A stretch of DNA of 64,000 nucleotides from assembly GCF_019957155.1 (NCBI RefSeq), contig NZ_JAIPME010000002.1, positions 1,116,001 to 1,180,000 on the forward strand. The letters run 5' to 3'. Both the position numbers and the translations under genes were made by a program. The DNA comes from Anaerococcus murdochii. Lineage in GTDB: Bacteria; Bacillota; Clostridia; Tissierellales; Peptoniphilaceae. This document shows positions 23,969-32,344 of the stretch, piece after piece (within the stretch, counting starts at the first letter, position 1; the number at the start of each line of letters is the position of its first letter). The notes below the pieces were generated by a model that did not search any database, had not been told where the DNA came from, and saw only the letters and a program-made list of their open reading frames with translations.

Positions 23969-25042
23969 ATGAAAAAAATTATTGTTGTATCTTTAGCGGC
24001 TTTTGCTTTTTTAACAACAAATGCAAGTGCAAGTGAGGGTGTCCAAGTAAATAAATATGTAAATACAGAGACCTACCCAGAGGGAAATACTCTTGAAAAT
24101 GACCTTAAGAAAGAAAAAGAATATTTAAAGGAAATTTTTGATTTCGACTTTGACCTAGATACTTCTTATGAACTTAGTAAAAAAGATGGTGCAAAAACTT
24201 ATCTTTATACAGAAGATAGCCTCATGACCGAGGATGGCTTTAATATTTCCTTTAAATATGGGCCATATAGCAAGGAATATGAAAAGGCTATGGGTTTTTA
24301 TAAGGCAAGTAAGATTCTTGGAATAGACGTTTTTATTTCTAAGGCAAATGAATTTGATGGCGGCAAGGATTCGGTTTTTTCTGCTGATTTTAAATTTGAT
24401 GGGATTTATTATAAGCTTACAATAAGGACCATTGACGAAGCTCATTTTGTAAAAATCCTTGAAAATGCTCTTACAAAAATATTATATGATAGCCCAAGAG
24501 GAGATGCTTCTTCTGAGAATAGGAAGGCTCCTGAATCTAGGAAAAATACTTCATCTGAAAATAGAAAGGATCTTGATTTTAAAGGAGATTCTTCTTATGC
24601 AGAAGGGATGTATTTGCCAGAGATGTCAGTTGTGGGAAAGTTCTATTTCAAAAATGGAGAAGCTGTAAACCCATATGGACCAAGCAAGGTTGGTAAGATT
24701 TCTAAGACAGAAAAGGAAAAAATCCTTAATGATAAGAGAATGAAAAAATTGATAGGAGCCTACAATAGGTTATACAGGGTGACTATCAACCTCTATAAGT
24801 ATGGGGAAAATCATATGGATAGGTGGATGGCAGTTAAAAATATGACCGACCCTGTTTTTAATAATATTTCCAAGGAAAAATGGGTCAAGATCTACAAGCT
24901 AGCTACCGATAGCCTATTAAATGTGAAATATTATTTTTATTCCAAGGGCCTTGATGATGCTGATTTTACAGACCAAGCGACACTCAAAGCTATTGGCGGC
25001 GATACAAGATATGTGCTTGCTTTAAATAAGTATAAGAAATAA
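23969..25042 (+). CDS. Secreted protein with HMDRW domain, paralogue B
   Basis: 357 residues, signal peptide 1-22 (cut after ASA). Domain order is reversed relative to the protein at 20379: a first half (30-170) with TLENDLKKEKEYLKEIF and a closing FDGIYYKLTIRTIDEAHFVKILENAL that resembles the end of a DUF4367-type domain, a hydrophilic linker with a repeated SSENRK (181-200), then the shared domain at 203-342 (DFKGDSSYAEGMYLP, SKVGKISKTEKE, YGENHMDRWMAVKNMTDPV, GLDDADFTDQATLK). Exported and unlipidated. It ends near a hairpin at 25047 and is followed by a lipoprotein gene. Function unknown. Confidence 0.7.
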   Translation: MKKIIVVSLAAFAFLTTNASASEGVQVNKYVNTETYPEGNTLENDLKKEKEYLKEIFDFDFDLDTSYELSKKDGAKTYLYTEDSLMTEDGFNISFKYGPYSKEYEKAMGFYKASKILGIDVFISKANEFDGGKDSVFSADFKFDGIYYKLTIRTIDEAHFVKILENALTKILYDSPRGDASSENRKAPESRKNTSSENRKDLDFKGDSSYAEGMYLPEMSVVGKFYFKNGEAVNPYGPSKVGKISKTEKEKILNDKRMKKLIGAYNRLYRVTINLYKYGENHMDRWMAVKNMTDPVFNNISKEKWVKIYKLATDSLLNVKYYFYSKGLDDADFTDQATLKAIGGDTRYVLALNKYKK

Positions 25043-25046
25043 AAAC

Positions 25047-25066
25047 AGCCCAGTTTAGTCTGGGCT
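25047..25066 (+). terminator. Weak terminator-like hairpin
   Basis: AGCCCAG / CTGGGCT arms followed by TTGAATTTT; probably only partial termination, since the lipoprotein gene starts 18 bases later. Confidence 0.45.
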
Positions 25067-25084
25067 TGAATTTTAGGAGACTAT

Positions 25085-26224
25085 ATGAACAAAAAAATTT
25101 TATTTATTCTCTGTACTTGCCTTTGCTTAGTTTCATGTAATAAGGAAGAAAAGGGTCAAGAAAGCAAGGAAGTTACGAAAAATGTGATAGAAATTGACAC
25201 TACAAAGAAAATGGCAGAGAAAATGACCCTTGATGATAGCGGCGGAGATGACCTAGTTTTTGAAAATCTCTCTTTTGAAGATAAGGATATGGACCAGGTC
25301 ATGGATTTTTTTAAGGACTATGGAGTTGAATTTGAAAAATCTGACACCTATATTAGGGATTTTGTGGCTTATGCAAAAAATAATATTTATGACGGTGGAG
25401 AATTTGGCTATGATTGGACTCCAGAAACTTCTTACGAAGGATCTTATGTTTTTGACAATAGGATGAACCTCATTGCTACAAATCTTGAAGATGGGAAGAT
25501 GACCGTAGAAGTCTACACCAAGGATAAAGACAAAGAGGTAGAGAAAAATACCATCTTAGATAATATTTCTAATCTAGAAACCTATATTTATGATGATGAC
25601 AAACTCTATTATGGGGCAGATAGTCTCGATGGAAATTCAATTTTGGGATATTTTAGTCTGGATGATTATAAAAATGAAAGCCTAGTAGTAAATCCTATTA
25701 AACTTGATGGAGGAAATGCGACCGGAGATGTCATTACTTTGGTGACAAAATTAGACGATGACGTTGTTTATCAAGTATCCCACTATGAAAATCAAGTTCT
25801 TGGAGAAGATAAGCCTTTAAAAAATAAATTAGTATATTTGGCTAATCCTAATAAGGAAATCAATCTTGGAGAAAATAGTTTTGATGTCATAGAAAAGTAC
25901 GGCGACTATATAATTTGCCATGACAAAACTTACGGTACAGATGAAAAGTATGTCAAAATCTATGACAAGGATTTTAGGCTTTTGTATAAAACAGCAGAAC
26001 CTATGGATAGGCTTGTAAATATTTCAAAATTAGAAAAAGACGGAAAGACTTATCTGCTCTTATCAGACGGGTTGTGGACTCATTATATAGTTGATGTGGA
26101 AGAAAATAAAAATTCCTACCAATTAAATGGGATAAATGCTAAAGATAGGTATTTTTTCTACAGTGATGATAAGTTTGTTATATCAAATGATCATGAATCT
26201 TATATAGGTAAAGTAAGAAAATAA
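25085..26224 (+). CDS. Lipoprotein of unknown function
   Basis: 379 residues. Signal peptide with lipobox LVSC (cysteine at residue 18), then an acidic region (40-120) and a long part with repeated strand-turn patterns (YDDDKLYYGAD, YGDYIICHDKTYGTDEKYVKIYD, YFFYSDDKFVISNDHESYIGKV) that suggests a beta-propeller-like fold. I recognise no family. Its position directly behind paralogue B suggests a joint surface role. Confidence 0.6.
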   Translation: MNKKILFILCTCLCLVSCNKEEKGQESKEVTKNVIEIDTTKKMAEKMTLDDSGGDDLVFENLSFEDKDMDQVMDFFKDYGVEFEKSDTYIRDFVAYAKNNIYDGGEFGYDWTPETSYEGSYVFDNRMNLIATNLEDGKMTVEVYTKDKDKEVEKNTILDNISNLETYIYDDDKLYYGADSLDGNSILGYFSLDDYKNESLVVNPIKLDGGNATGDVITLVTKLDDDVVYQVSHYENQVLGEDKPLKNKLVYLANPNKEINLGENSFDVIEKYGDYIICHDKTYGTDEKYVKIYDKDFRLLYKTAEPMDRLVNISKLEKDGKTYLLLSDGLWTHYIVDVEENKNSYQLNGINAKDRYFFYSDDKFVISNDHESYIGKVRK

Positions 26225-26381
26225 GGTCGAAAAGACAAATTTCACCTATAATTTTTGAGACTTTTGTATTTTAAGTTATAATACTTGAGAGTTTAAAAAA
26301 TTAACTATGGATTGATAGTAAAAATTTTATTGGGATAATTATTATAAGTGAAAGAAGATGATTTGGAGAATGAAGGTTTAG

Positions 26382-27461
26382 ATGATTAGAGTAGTGCATG
26401 TTCTGGGAGACTTGTCTGTAGGCGGCGTAGAGAGTTTTATTATGTCGATTTACAGAAGGATAGATAGGGAAAAAATACAATTTGATTTTATAGTGCATAA
26501 GTTAGAAAATGATGCCTATCGTGAGGAGATAGAAAGACTTGGTGGAAGGATTTTTATTTTAGACAGGCTTGATTTTAAAAATCCCTTAAAATATATAAGG
26601 GACTTAGATGAGATTTTAGAAAATCATAAGGAAATTTCTATACTTCATTGTCATTTTAGGGGAACAGAGGCCCTCATTCTAAAAAAAGCAAAAAAACACG
26701 GTCTTATGACCATTTCTCATAACCACGGCGCTCAAAAATATTCTAAATTTAAAAGCCTTATAAGAAGTATTTTCAAAAAAGATGTGATAAAATATTCGGA
26801 TTTGAAATTTGCTTGTTCAGATGAAGTTGGTAATGAGTTTTATAGTAAGGGAAATTTTATTAAGATTAATAATGGTATAGATCTTGAGAAATACAAATTT
26901 GATGAAGATATCCGCCAAAAAATAAGAAGTGAATTATCCCTATCTGATAAGTATGTTCTTATAAATGTAGGCAGCCTTTCAGATATAAAAAACCAAAAAT
27001 TTTTAATTGGTCTTATGCCAGATCTTTTAGAGAAAAATCCTGATATTAGATTGGTTTTAGTAGGGGATGGACCTAAGAAAAGTGAACTTAAAGATTTATC
27101 CAAGGACTTAAGTGTCAAAGACCAAGTTATTTTCCTTGGAAATTCTGATAGGGTAAATGAGTTGCTAATGGCATCAGATATATTTTTATTTCCTTCTCTA
27201 AGAGAAGGCCTAGGCATTGCAGCCGTAGAAGCCCAAGCAAGCGGATTAGTTACCTTGCTATCGACAAATGTTCCAAGAGATACAGGGCTAACAAGTAGTG
27301 CAAGATTTATTGACCTGGATAGGGAAAAGTGGATTGATCAAATTATTAATAATAAATTAGATAGACAAGACAATATTGATCAGATAAGAAGCAAGGGCTA
27401 TGATATAAGCGCTAGTGCAAGTGAGCTTTCCAGGATATATAAAAACTTAAGTAAAAAATAA
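26382..27461 (+). CDS. Glycosyltransferase family 4
   Basis: 359 residues of GT-B fold. N-terminal half with GDLSVGGVESFIMSIYR; C-terminal donor-binding half with NVGSLSDIKNQKFLI, LVGDGPKKSEL, and the GT4 signature FPSLREGLGIAAVEAQASGL, whose two glutamates (E-x7-E) contact the sugar nucleotide. Soluble, acting on the cytoplasmic side on an envelope glycan. It lies alone between two unrelated groups, 160 bases after the lipoprotein gene and ahead of a terminator. Acceptor and sugar unknown. Confidence 0.87.
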   Translation: MIRVVHVLGDLSVGGVESFIMSIYRRIDREKIQFDFIVHKLENDAYREEIERLGGRIFILDRLDFKNPLKYIRDLDEILENHKEISILHCHFRGTEALILKKAKKHGLMTISHNHGAQKYSKFKSLIRSIFKKDVIKYSDLKFACSDEVGNEFYSKGNFIKINNGIDLEKYKFDEDIRQKIRSELSLSDKYVLINVGSLSDIKNQKFLIGLMPDLLEKNPDIRLVLVGDGPKKSELKDLSKDLSVKDQVIFLGNSDRVNELLMASDIFLFPSLREGLGIAAVEAQASGLVTLLSTNVPRDTGLTSSARFIDLDREKWIDQIINNKLDRQDNIDQIRSKGYDISASASELSRIYKNLSKK

Positions 27462-27480
27462 ATACAGTATTTTCAAAGTA

Positions 27481-27512
27481 AGCCCAGCTTCTGCTGGGCC
27501 TTTTTGTTTTTC
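27481..27512 (+). terminator. Terminator of the GT4 gene
   Basis: AGCCCAGC / GCTGGGCC-type hairpin with TTTTTGTTTTT. Confidence 0.85.
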
Positions 27513-27582
27513 AAGTCAAATTTCGATTTTTGAGAGCCTTTGAAGTATGATAAAAGGAGAATTATTTTTAGGAGATGACTAG

Positions 27583-29535
27583 ATGACTAATAAGAAACCT
27601 TATTATATTACAACACCAATATATTATCCAAACTCCAATTTACATATAGGAAATACCTATACTTCTATAATTGCAGACGTTTTAAAAAGGTATAAGACTC
27701 TTTTGGGCTACGACGCCTACCTCGTAACAGGTACTGATGAGCACGGCCAAAAGATTATGGAATCTGCCCACGCTCACGGCAAAGAGCCTCAAGAATTTGT
27801 AGACAAAATCGCAACTGAGACCATCAAATTATGGGAAAAGCTTGATATAAACTACGACACCTTTATAAGATCTACTGGTAAACAACACGAAAAAGACGTA
27901 GTAGATATTTTCAACAAACTTTATGAGCAAGGCGATATTTATAAGGGAGAATACAAGGGATATTACTGCACACCTTGTGAAACTTTTTGGACCGAAAGCC
28001 AGTTAGAAGATGGAAAGTGCCCTGATTGTGGTAGGGACGTTAATTACCAAGAAGAGGAAACTTATTTCTTTAGATTATCCAAATATGCAGATAAACTCAA
28101 AGAACTATTCAAAGACCACCCAGAATTTCTTGAGCCTGCCTTCAGACAAAAGGAAATGCTTAATAACTTTATAAACAAGGGACTTGAAGACCTTTCTGTA
28201 ACTAGAACTTCCTTTGACTGGGGAGTTGACGTGCCATTTGATAATAAGCACGTGGTTTATGTGTGGATTGATGCCCTTTCTTGCTATCTTTCTGCTATTG
28301 GCTATGGGGATGATAAGGAGAAATTTGAAAGATATTGGCCAGCTAGCGTTCATTTAATCGGTAAGGACATAGTGAGATTTCACACTATAATTTGGCCAGC
28401 ACTTTTAATGGCCCTTGACCTTCCACTTCCAGAAAAAGTTTTTGCCCACGGTTGGATTTTGTTTGAAAACGACAAGATGAGCAAGTCTAAGGGTAATATC
28501 ATGTATCCAGAGCCACTTGTAGAACTTTACGGCAACGACGCCCTTAAATACTTCATGCTAAGAGAATTTAACTTTGGATCTGACGGGGACTTTTCATCAA
28601 AGAAATTTATGGAAAGATATAACTCAGACCTTGTAAATGACCTCGGTAACCTTGTTTCAAGAACAACTTCAATGATTTCAAAATACAATGGTGGAGTGAT
28701 TGAAAAGGGCACTGAAGAAGGTCAATTTGACGATGAATTAATCGCCCTTGCCAAGGAAACCTACACAAGATTTACAGAATTGATGGATTCTTTCAAATTC
28801 AACGAAGCTCTTGAAACAATTTGGAAGTTAATCCGTCGTGCCAATAAATATGTAGACGAAACTGAGCCATGGATCCTAGGCCGCGATGAGGAAAATCTTC
28901 CAAGATTAAACAGGGTTTTATATAACCTTGCAGAGACTTTAAGAATTGTCGCCCAACTAATAGAGCCAACCATGAAGGATACTACAAAATTAATCCTAGA
29001 AAAACTTGGCACAGATAACAAGGGCTTTGAATCTGCTAAGGAATTTGGTCTTCTAGAAGAAGGTTCAAAGGTATCTAAGGGCAAAAACCTCTTTGATAGG
29101 CTAGATGTAGATGAAGAATTAGTAAAACTTCACGATAAAAACAACGCCCTTATCCAAGAAAGACTTGCTGATAAAAAAGAAGAAGAACCAGCAGCAGAAG
29201 AAGAGGCTAAGCCAGAAATAGCTTACGAAGATTTCACCAAACTTGACCTAGTGGTAGGAAAAATTATCGAAGCAAATGACCATCCAAATGCTGATAAGCT
29301 CCTAGTTTTCAAGGTGGACATCGGATCTGAAATAAGAACAATTGTATCAGGCATCAAGAAATGGTACAAGGCAGAAGATTTAATCGGCAAAAATGTAATC
29401 GTGGTTAAAAATCTAGCTCCAAGAAAGATGCGCGGCATCGAATCCCAAGGCATGCTCCTTGCGGCAGATTTTGGTGAAGATTTGACCATGATTTCAACAC
29501 TCGCCGACATCAAGCCAGGAAGCAAGGTTTCTTAA
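27583..29535 (+). CDS. metG: Methionyl-tRNA synthetase with C-terminal tRNA-binding domain
   Basis: 650 residues. Class I synthetase: HIGH site HIGNTYTS (about 22-29), zinc knuckle CTPC...CPDC (about 129-150) of the short single-zinc form used by Bacillota, KMSKS loop KMSKSKGN (about 300-307), and a C-terminal EMAP/Trbp111-like OB domain (550-650) with LVVGKIIEANDHPNADKLL. It charges initiator and elongator tRNA-Met. First gene of the conserved metG-tatD-rnmV-rsmA run; the next start overlaps its stop (TAATG). Confidence 0.97.
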   Translation: MTNKKPYYITTPIYYPNSNLHIGNTYTSIIADVLKRYKTLLGYDAYLVTGTDEHGQKIMESAHAHGKEPQEFVDKIATETIKLWEKLDINYDTFIRSTGKQHEKDVVDIFNKLYEQGDIYKGEYKGYYCTPCETFWTESQLEDGKCPDCGRDVNYQEEETYFFRLSKYADKLKELFKDHPEFLEPAFRQKEMLNNFINKGLEDLSVTRTSFDWGVDVPFDNKHVVYVWIDALSCYLSAIGYGDDKEKFERYWPASVHLIGKDIVRFHTIIWPALLMALDLPLPEKVFAHGWILFENDKMSKSKGNIMYPEPLVELYGNDALKYFMLREFNFGSDGDFSSKKFMERYNSDLVNDLGNLVSRTTSMISKYNGGVIEKGTEEGQFDDELIALAKETYTRFTELMDSFKFNEALETIWKLIRRANKYVDETEPWILGRDEENLPRLNRVLYNLAETLRIVAQLIEPTMKDTTKLILEKLGTDNKGFESAKEFGLLEEGSKVSKGKNLFDRLDVDEELVKLHDKNNALIQERLADKKEEEPAAEEEAKPEIAYEDFTKLDLVVGKIIEANDHPNADKLLVFKVDIGSEIRTIVSGIKKWYKAEDLIGKNVIVVKNLAPRKMRGIESQGMLLAADFGEDLTMISTLADIKPGSKVS

Positions 29536-30290
29536 TGAATTTAATTGATTCACACGCCCATTTAACAAGCGAAGAATTTAACGAAGACAGGCTCTTTATC
29601 CTAAGAGACCTGTCTAATTTCTCTATAGAAGCTGTGGTAAATCCGGGGACAAACCTTGAAAATTCAAGGGAAAATGTAAGGCTTGCCAAGGAATTTAAAA
29701 ACTTCTATGCCCAGGTAGGAATTCATCCTTCAGATGTGGAAGAAATGGGAGAAGAAGACCTATCAGAGATTGAAAAACTCGCAGAAGACGCTGTAGCAAT
29801 CGGGGAAATTGGCCTTGATTATTATTGGACAACAGAGACCAAAGACCTACAGAAAAAAGTTTTTATTGCCCAACTCGATATAGCAAGGAGACTCGGAAAA
29901 CCAGTTGTAATCCACAATAGGGAAGCGACCGAAGATATAATGGAGATTTTGGCAAATTATAAGGACTTAAAGGTTCAAATCCACTGTTTTTCTACAAGCG
30001 AAGAAACTCTTAAAATCTTTATGGATTGGGGATTTTATATTTCAATAGGCGGAGTTGTGACCTATGGCAATGGCCTAAATGAAAAGGCTGCCGCAGCCCT
30101 TGTTCCAATTGAAAGATTAATGCTTGAAACTGACAGTCCTTACCTTACCCCAGATCCTTATAGGGGAATGAGAAATGACCCTCGAAAGATTATCGAAGTT
30201 GCAAGAAAAATTGCGGAAATTAGGGGAATGAAATTGTCGAAAGTTGCCAAGTGGACAAGTAAAAATGCTAGGGAGTTTTTTGGCCTATGA
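29535..30290 (+). CDS. tatD: TatD family metal-dependent DNase
   Basis: 251 residues, normal for the family. TIM-barrel metal ligands: DSHAHL (5-10), GEIGLDYYW, VIHNREA, QIHCFS and the final ETDSPYLTP. TatD proteins are 3'-5' exonucleases or hydrolases acting on DNA or D-aminoacyl-tRNA. Start and stop overlap neighbours (TAATG before, ATGA after), typical of this housekeeping operon. Confidence 0.93.
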   Translation: MNLIDSHAHLTSEEFNEDRLFILRDLSNFSIEAVVNPGTNLENSRENVRLAKEFKNFYAQVGIHPSDVEEMGEEDLSEIEKLAEDAVAIGEIGLDYYWTTETKDLQKKVFIAQLDIARRLGKPVVIHNREATEDIMEILANYKDLKVQIHCFSTSEETLKIFMDWGFYISIGGVVTYGNGLNEKAAAALVPIERLMLETDSPYLTPDPYRGMRNDPRKIIEVARKIAEIRGMKLSKVAKWTSKNAREFFGL

Positions 30291-30817
30291 TAAAAGAGAC
30301 AATTGTAGTTGAAGGAAAAGACGATATAGCCAATGTCAAAAGGGCGGTAGACTGCGAAATGATTGCGACAAATGGGCTCGGTTTTGGCAAAGATTTAATA
30401 AATAGGCTCATAGAGATTAACGATAGGTGCGGGATAATTATCCTAACTGACCCAGACTATGCAGGAAAAAGAATCAGGGCAAGGCTTGCCCGCCACATCC
30501 CTACTGCAAAGCACGCCTACATTGACAGAAAAAAAGCTATCAAAAAGGGCGACCTGGGTGTGGAAAATGCTGATCCAGAAGTAATCATCGATGCCCTAAA
30601 AAGAGCCAAGGCTCAAGAAACCACTCGCAGGGATGAATTTACCATGGCAGATCTTGTGAAAAATGGTCTATCAATCGGCGAAGGCTCTCGAGAAAAAAGA
30701 GCCAAACTTGGCGAATTATTAGGGATTGGCTATTATAATTCCAAGGGACTTTTGGCCAAGCTAAATTCCTTTGGGGTAAGCCGAGAAGAATTTGAAAGGG
30801 CGGTAAAATCCTTATGA
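30287..30817 (+). CDS. rnmV: Ribonuclease M5
   Basis: 176 residues. TOPRIM fold with the acidic sites VVEGKDD (7-13) and LTDPDYAGKRIR, and the C-terminal region GEGSREKRAKLGELLGIGYYNSKGLL that binds the 5S precursor. It matures 5S rRNA with ribosomal protein L18. Overlaps tatD and rsmA by four bases each. Confidence 0.95.
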   Translation: MIKETIVVEGKDDIANVKRAVDCEMIATNGLGFGKDLINRLIEINDRCGIIILTDPDYAGKRIRARLARHIPTAKHAYIDRKKAIKKGDLGVENADPEVIIDALKRAKAQETTRRDEFTMADLVKNGLSIGEGSREKRAKLGELLGIGYYNSKGLLAKLNSFGVSREEFERAVKSL

Positions 30818-31656
30818 GAAAATTATATTCACCAAAGGTTGTAAAAGACATAATCGACCTCTACGGCTTTAGGTTTTCTAAATCTTTGGGCCAAAACTTT
30901 TTGATTGACAAAAATTTCGTCGATAAAATCGTAGATGGGGCTGACATTGCTGGCAAAAACGTAATTGAAGTTGGTCCTGGAATTGGGACAATCTCCTACG
31001 AAATGGCCAAAACTTGCAAAAAGCTCGTCCTAATAGAAATTGACGATAGCCTAATTCCAATCCTTGAAGAAAATATGTCCGACTTTGACAATGTAGAAAT
31101 CATCCACCAAGACATTTTAAAAACTGATTTAAAAGAAATCCAAGACAAGTATTTTGGCGGAGAAGCCTTTGAGTTTGTGTCAAATCTGCCTTATTATATC
31201 ACAACTCCAATTATAGAAAAAATCTTTGAAGAAGACCTTGATTGCCACTCTATGACCATCATGGTCCAAAAGGAAGTGGCAGACAGGATGCTTGCTACGG
31301 AAAAAGACAAGGACTATTCATCTTTGTCTGTCTTTGTAAAATATTATTCTGAGGCCAGGCTTTTAACCAAGGTACCAAAATCAGTCTTTATGCCTCAGCC
31401 AAAGATAGATTCGGCTGTTCTAAGGCTTGATTTAAGAATTTATGACGAAAATGTAAATAAAGAAAAAATATTTGCCTTAGTTAAGGCGGGTTTCCTAAAA
31501 AGACGCAAAACCATTCTAAATTCACTATCTGCGGTGGCAGAAAAAGATGATTTGAAAAAAGTTTTTGAAAAAACTGGTCTTAAGGAAAATCTCAGGGCAG
31601 AAAATCTTTCCCTTGATGATTATATAAAAATTGCAGATGAATTAGAAAATTTTTAG
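30814..31656 (+). CDS. rsmA: 16S rRNA dimethyladenosine transferase KsgA/RsmA
   Basis: 280 residues. N-terminal SLGQNFLID, SAM-binding VIEVGPGIGTISYEMA, and the catalytic NLPYYITTPII (about 126-136) identify the enzyme that methylates the two adjacent adenines near the 3' end of 16S rRNA. A C-terminal helical domain follows. Its last 15 bases overlap a convergent small gene. Confidence 0.97.
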   Translation: MRKLYSPKVVKDIIDLYGFRFSKSLGQNFLIDKNFVDKIVDGADIAGKNVIEVGPGIGTISYEMAKTCKKLVLIEIDDSLIPILEENMSDFDNVEIIHQDILKTDLKEIQDKYFGGEAFEFVSNLPYYITTPIIEKIFEEDLDCHSMTIMVQKEVADRMLATEKDKDYSSLSVFVKYYSEARLLTKVPKSVFMPQPKIDSAVLRLDLRIYDENVNKEKIFALVKAGFLKRRKTILNSLSAVAEKDDLKKVFEKTGLKENLRAENLSLDDYIKIADELENF

Positions 31657-31935
31657 GCTAGAAGGGTCATAGAGCTCTTGATCTATGACTTCTTCTAGGC
31701 TTTTTTCTTTGATTTTTATTTTATCTAGAGATTCGAGAAGGGTCTTCCTATCGTCAAAATCAGCAAGGAAAGTATTGGTAAACTCGCCTTTTTGATTGGT
31801 AGAAAAAACCCATGCATTTTCGTGATTTTCATCTCCTAAATTATTTATAGAACAATTTATGTCATCAAAGATAAATTCAATTTCATGGCCGATTTTAAGT
31901 AGGTCCTTTAGTTTATTGTAGCTAATATCATCCAT
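31642..31935 (-). CDS. Hypothetical acidic small protein
   Basis: 97 residues, soluble, acidic, no family recognised. A strong GGGAGG ribosome site 6 bases before the ATG supports it as real. The mix of strands and a final helix suggests a small alpha-beta fold. It runs convergent to rsmA and shares its last 15 bases with it; no terminator separates them. Confidence 0.6.
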   Translation of the reverse strand: MDDISYNKLKDLLKIGHEIEFIFDDINCSINNLGDENHENAWVFSTNQKGEFTNTFLADFDDRKTLLESLDKIKIKEKSLEEVIDQELYDPSSLKIF

Positions 31936-32065
31936 CTTTGCCTCCCAAGTTTTATTATTTTTATTTAGGGTATATTTATTATCTAGGATTTTGTCCTAAA
32001 ATTATTATATATTATTTTCAAAAATTGGGTATAAATAAGTTAGAGAAAAAAGAAAGAGGGAATAA

Positions 32066-32293
32066 ATGCACGATATTACAATTTATACATCAAATACTTG
32101 CGTATTTTGCAAGGCAGCTAAACAATATTTTAAGGAAAACAACATCGAATACACAGAAAAAAACATCGATGAAGATAAGGAAGCTGTAAATTACCTTATC
32201 GAAAAGGGTTACAGGGGAGTGCCTGTAATCAATATCGACGGCGAAGACGTTGTTGGTTTTGATAAGGAAGTTATCGAAGCGAAACTTAAATAA
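32066..32293 (+). CDS. Glutaredoxin-like protein (NrdH/YruB type)
   Basis: 75 residues with a thioredoxin fold: active site CVFC at residues 12-15, cis-proline motif GVPVI, and the closing GEDVVGFD. Small glutaredoxins of this type reduce disulfides in the cytoplasm, often for ribonucleotide reductase, although no such gene is close. AGAGGG ribosome site; followed by a terminator. Confidence 0.9.
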   Translation: MHDITIYTSNTCVFCKAAKQYFKENNIEYTEKNIDEDKEAVNYLIEKGYRGVPVINIDGEDVVGFDKEVIEAKLK

Positions 32294-32300
32294 AAAAATC

Positions 32301-32325
32301 AGACCTGGATAACCAGGTCTTTTGT
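32301..32325. terminator. Bidirectional terminator
   Basis: AGACCTGG / CCAGGTCT arms with A-rich sequence before and TTTTGTTTT after, between the glutaredoxin gene and the convergent DUF2971-like gene. Confidence 0.85.
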
Positions 32326-32344
32326 TTTGGAAATTTTCTACAGA

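Noticed and set aside
31938..32189. 83-codon ORF overlapping the glutaredoxin gene
   Set aside because: It begins in AT-rich intergenic sequence, lacks a ribosome site and runs out of frame through a clear glutaredoxin gene.
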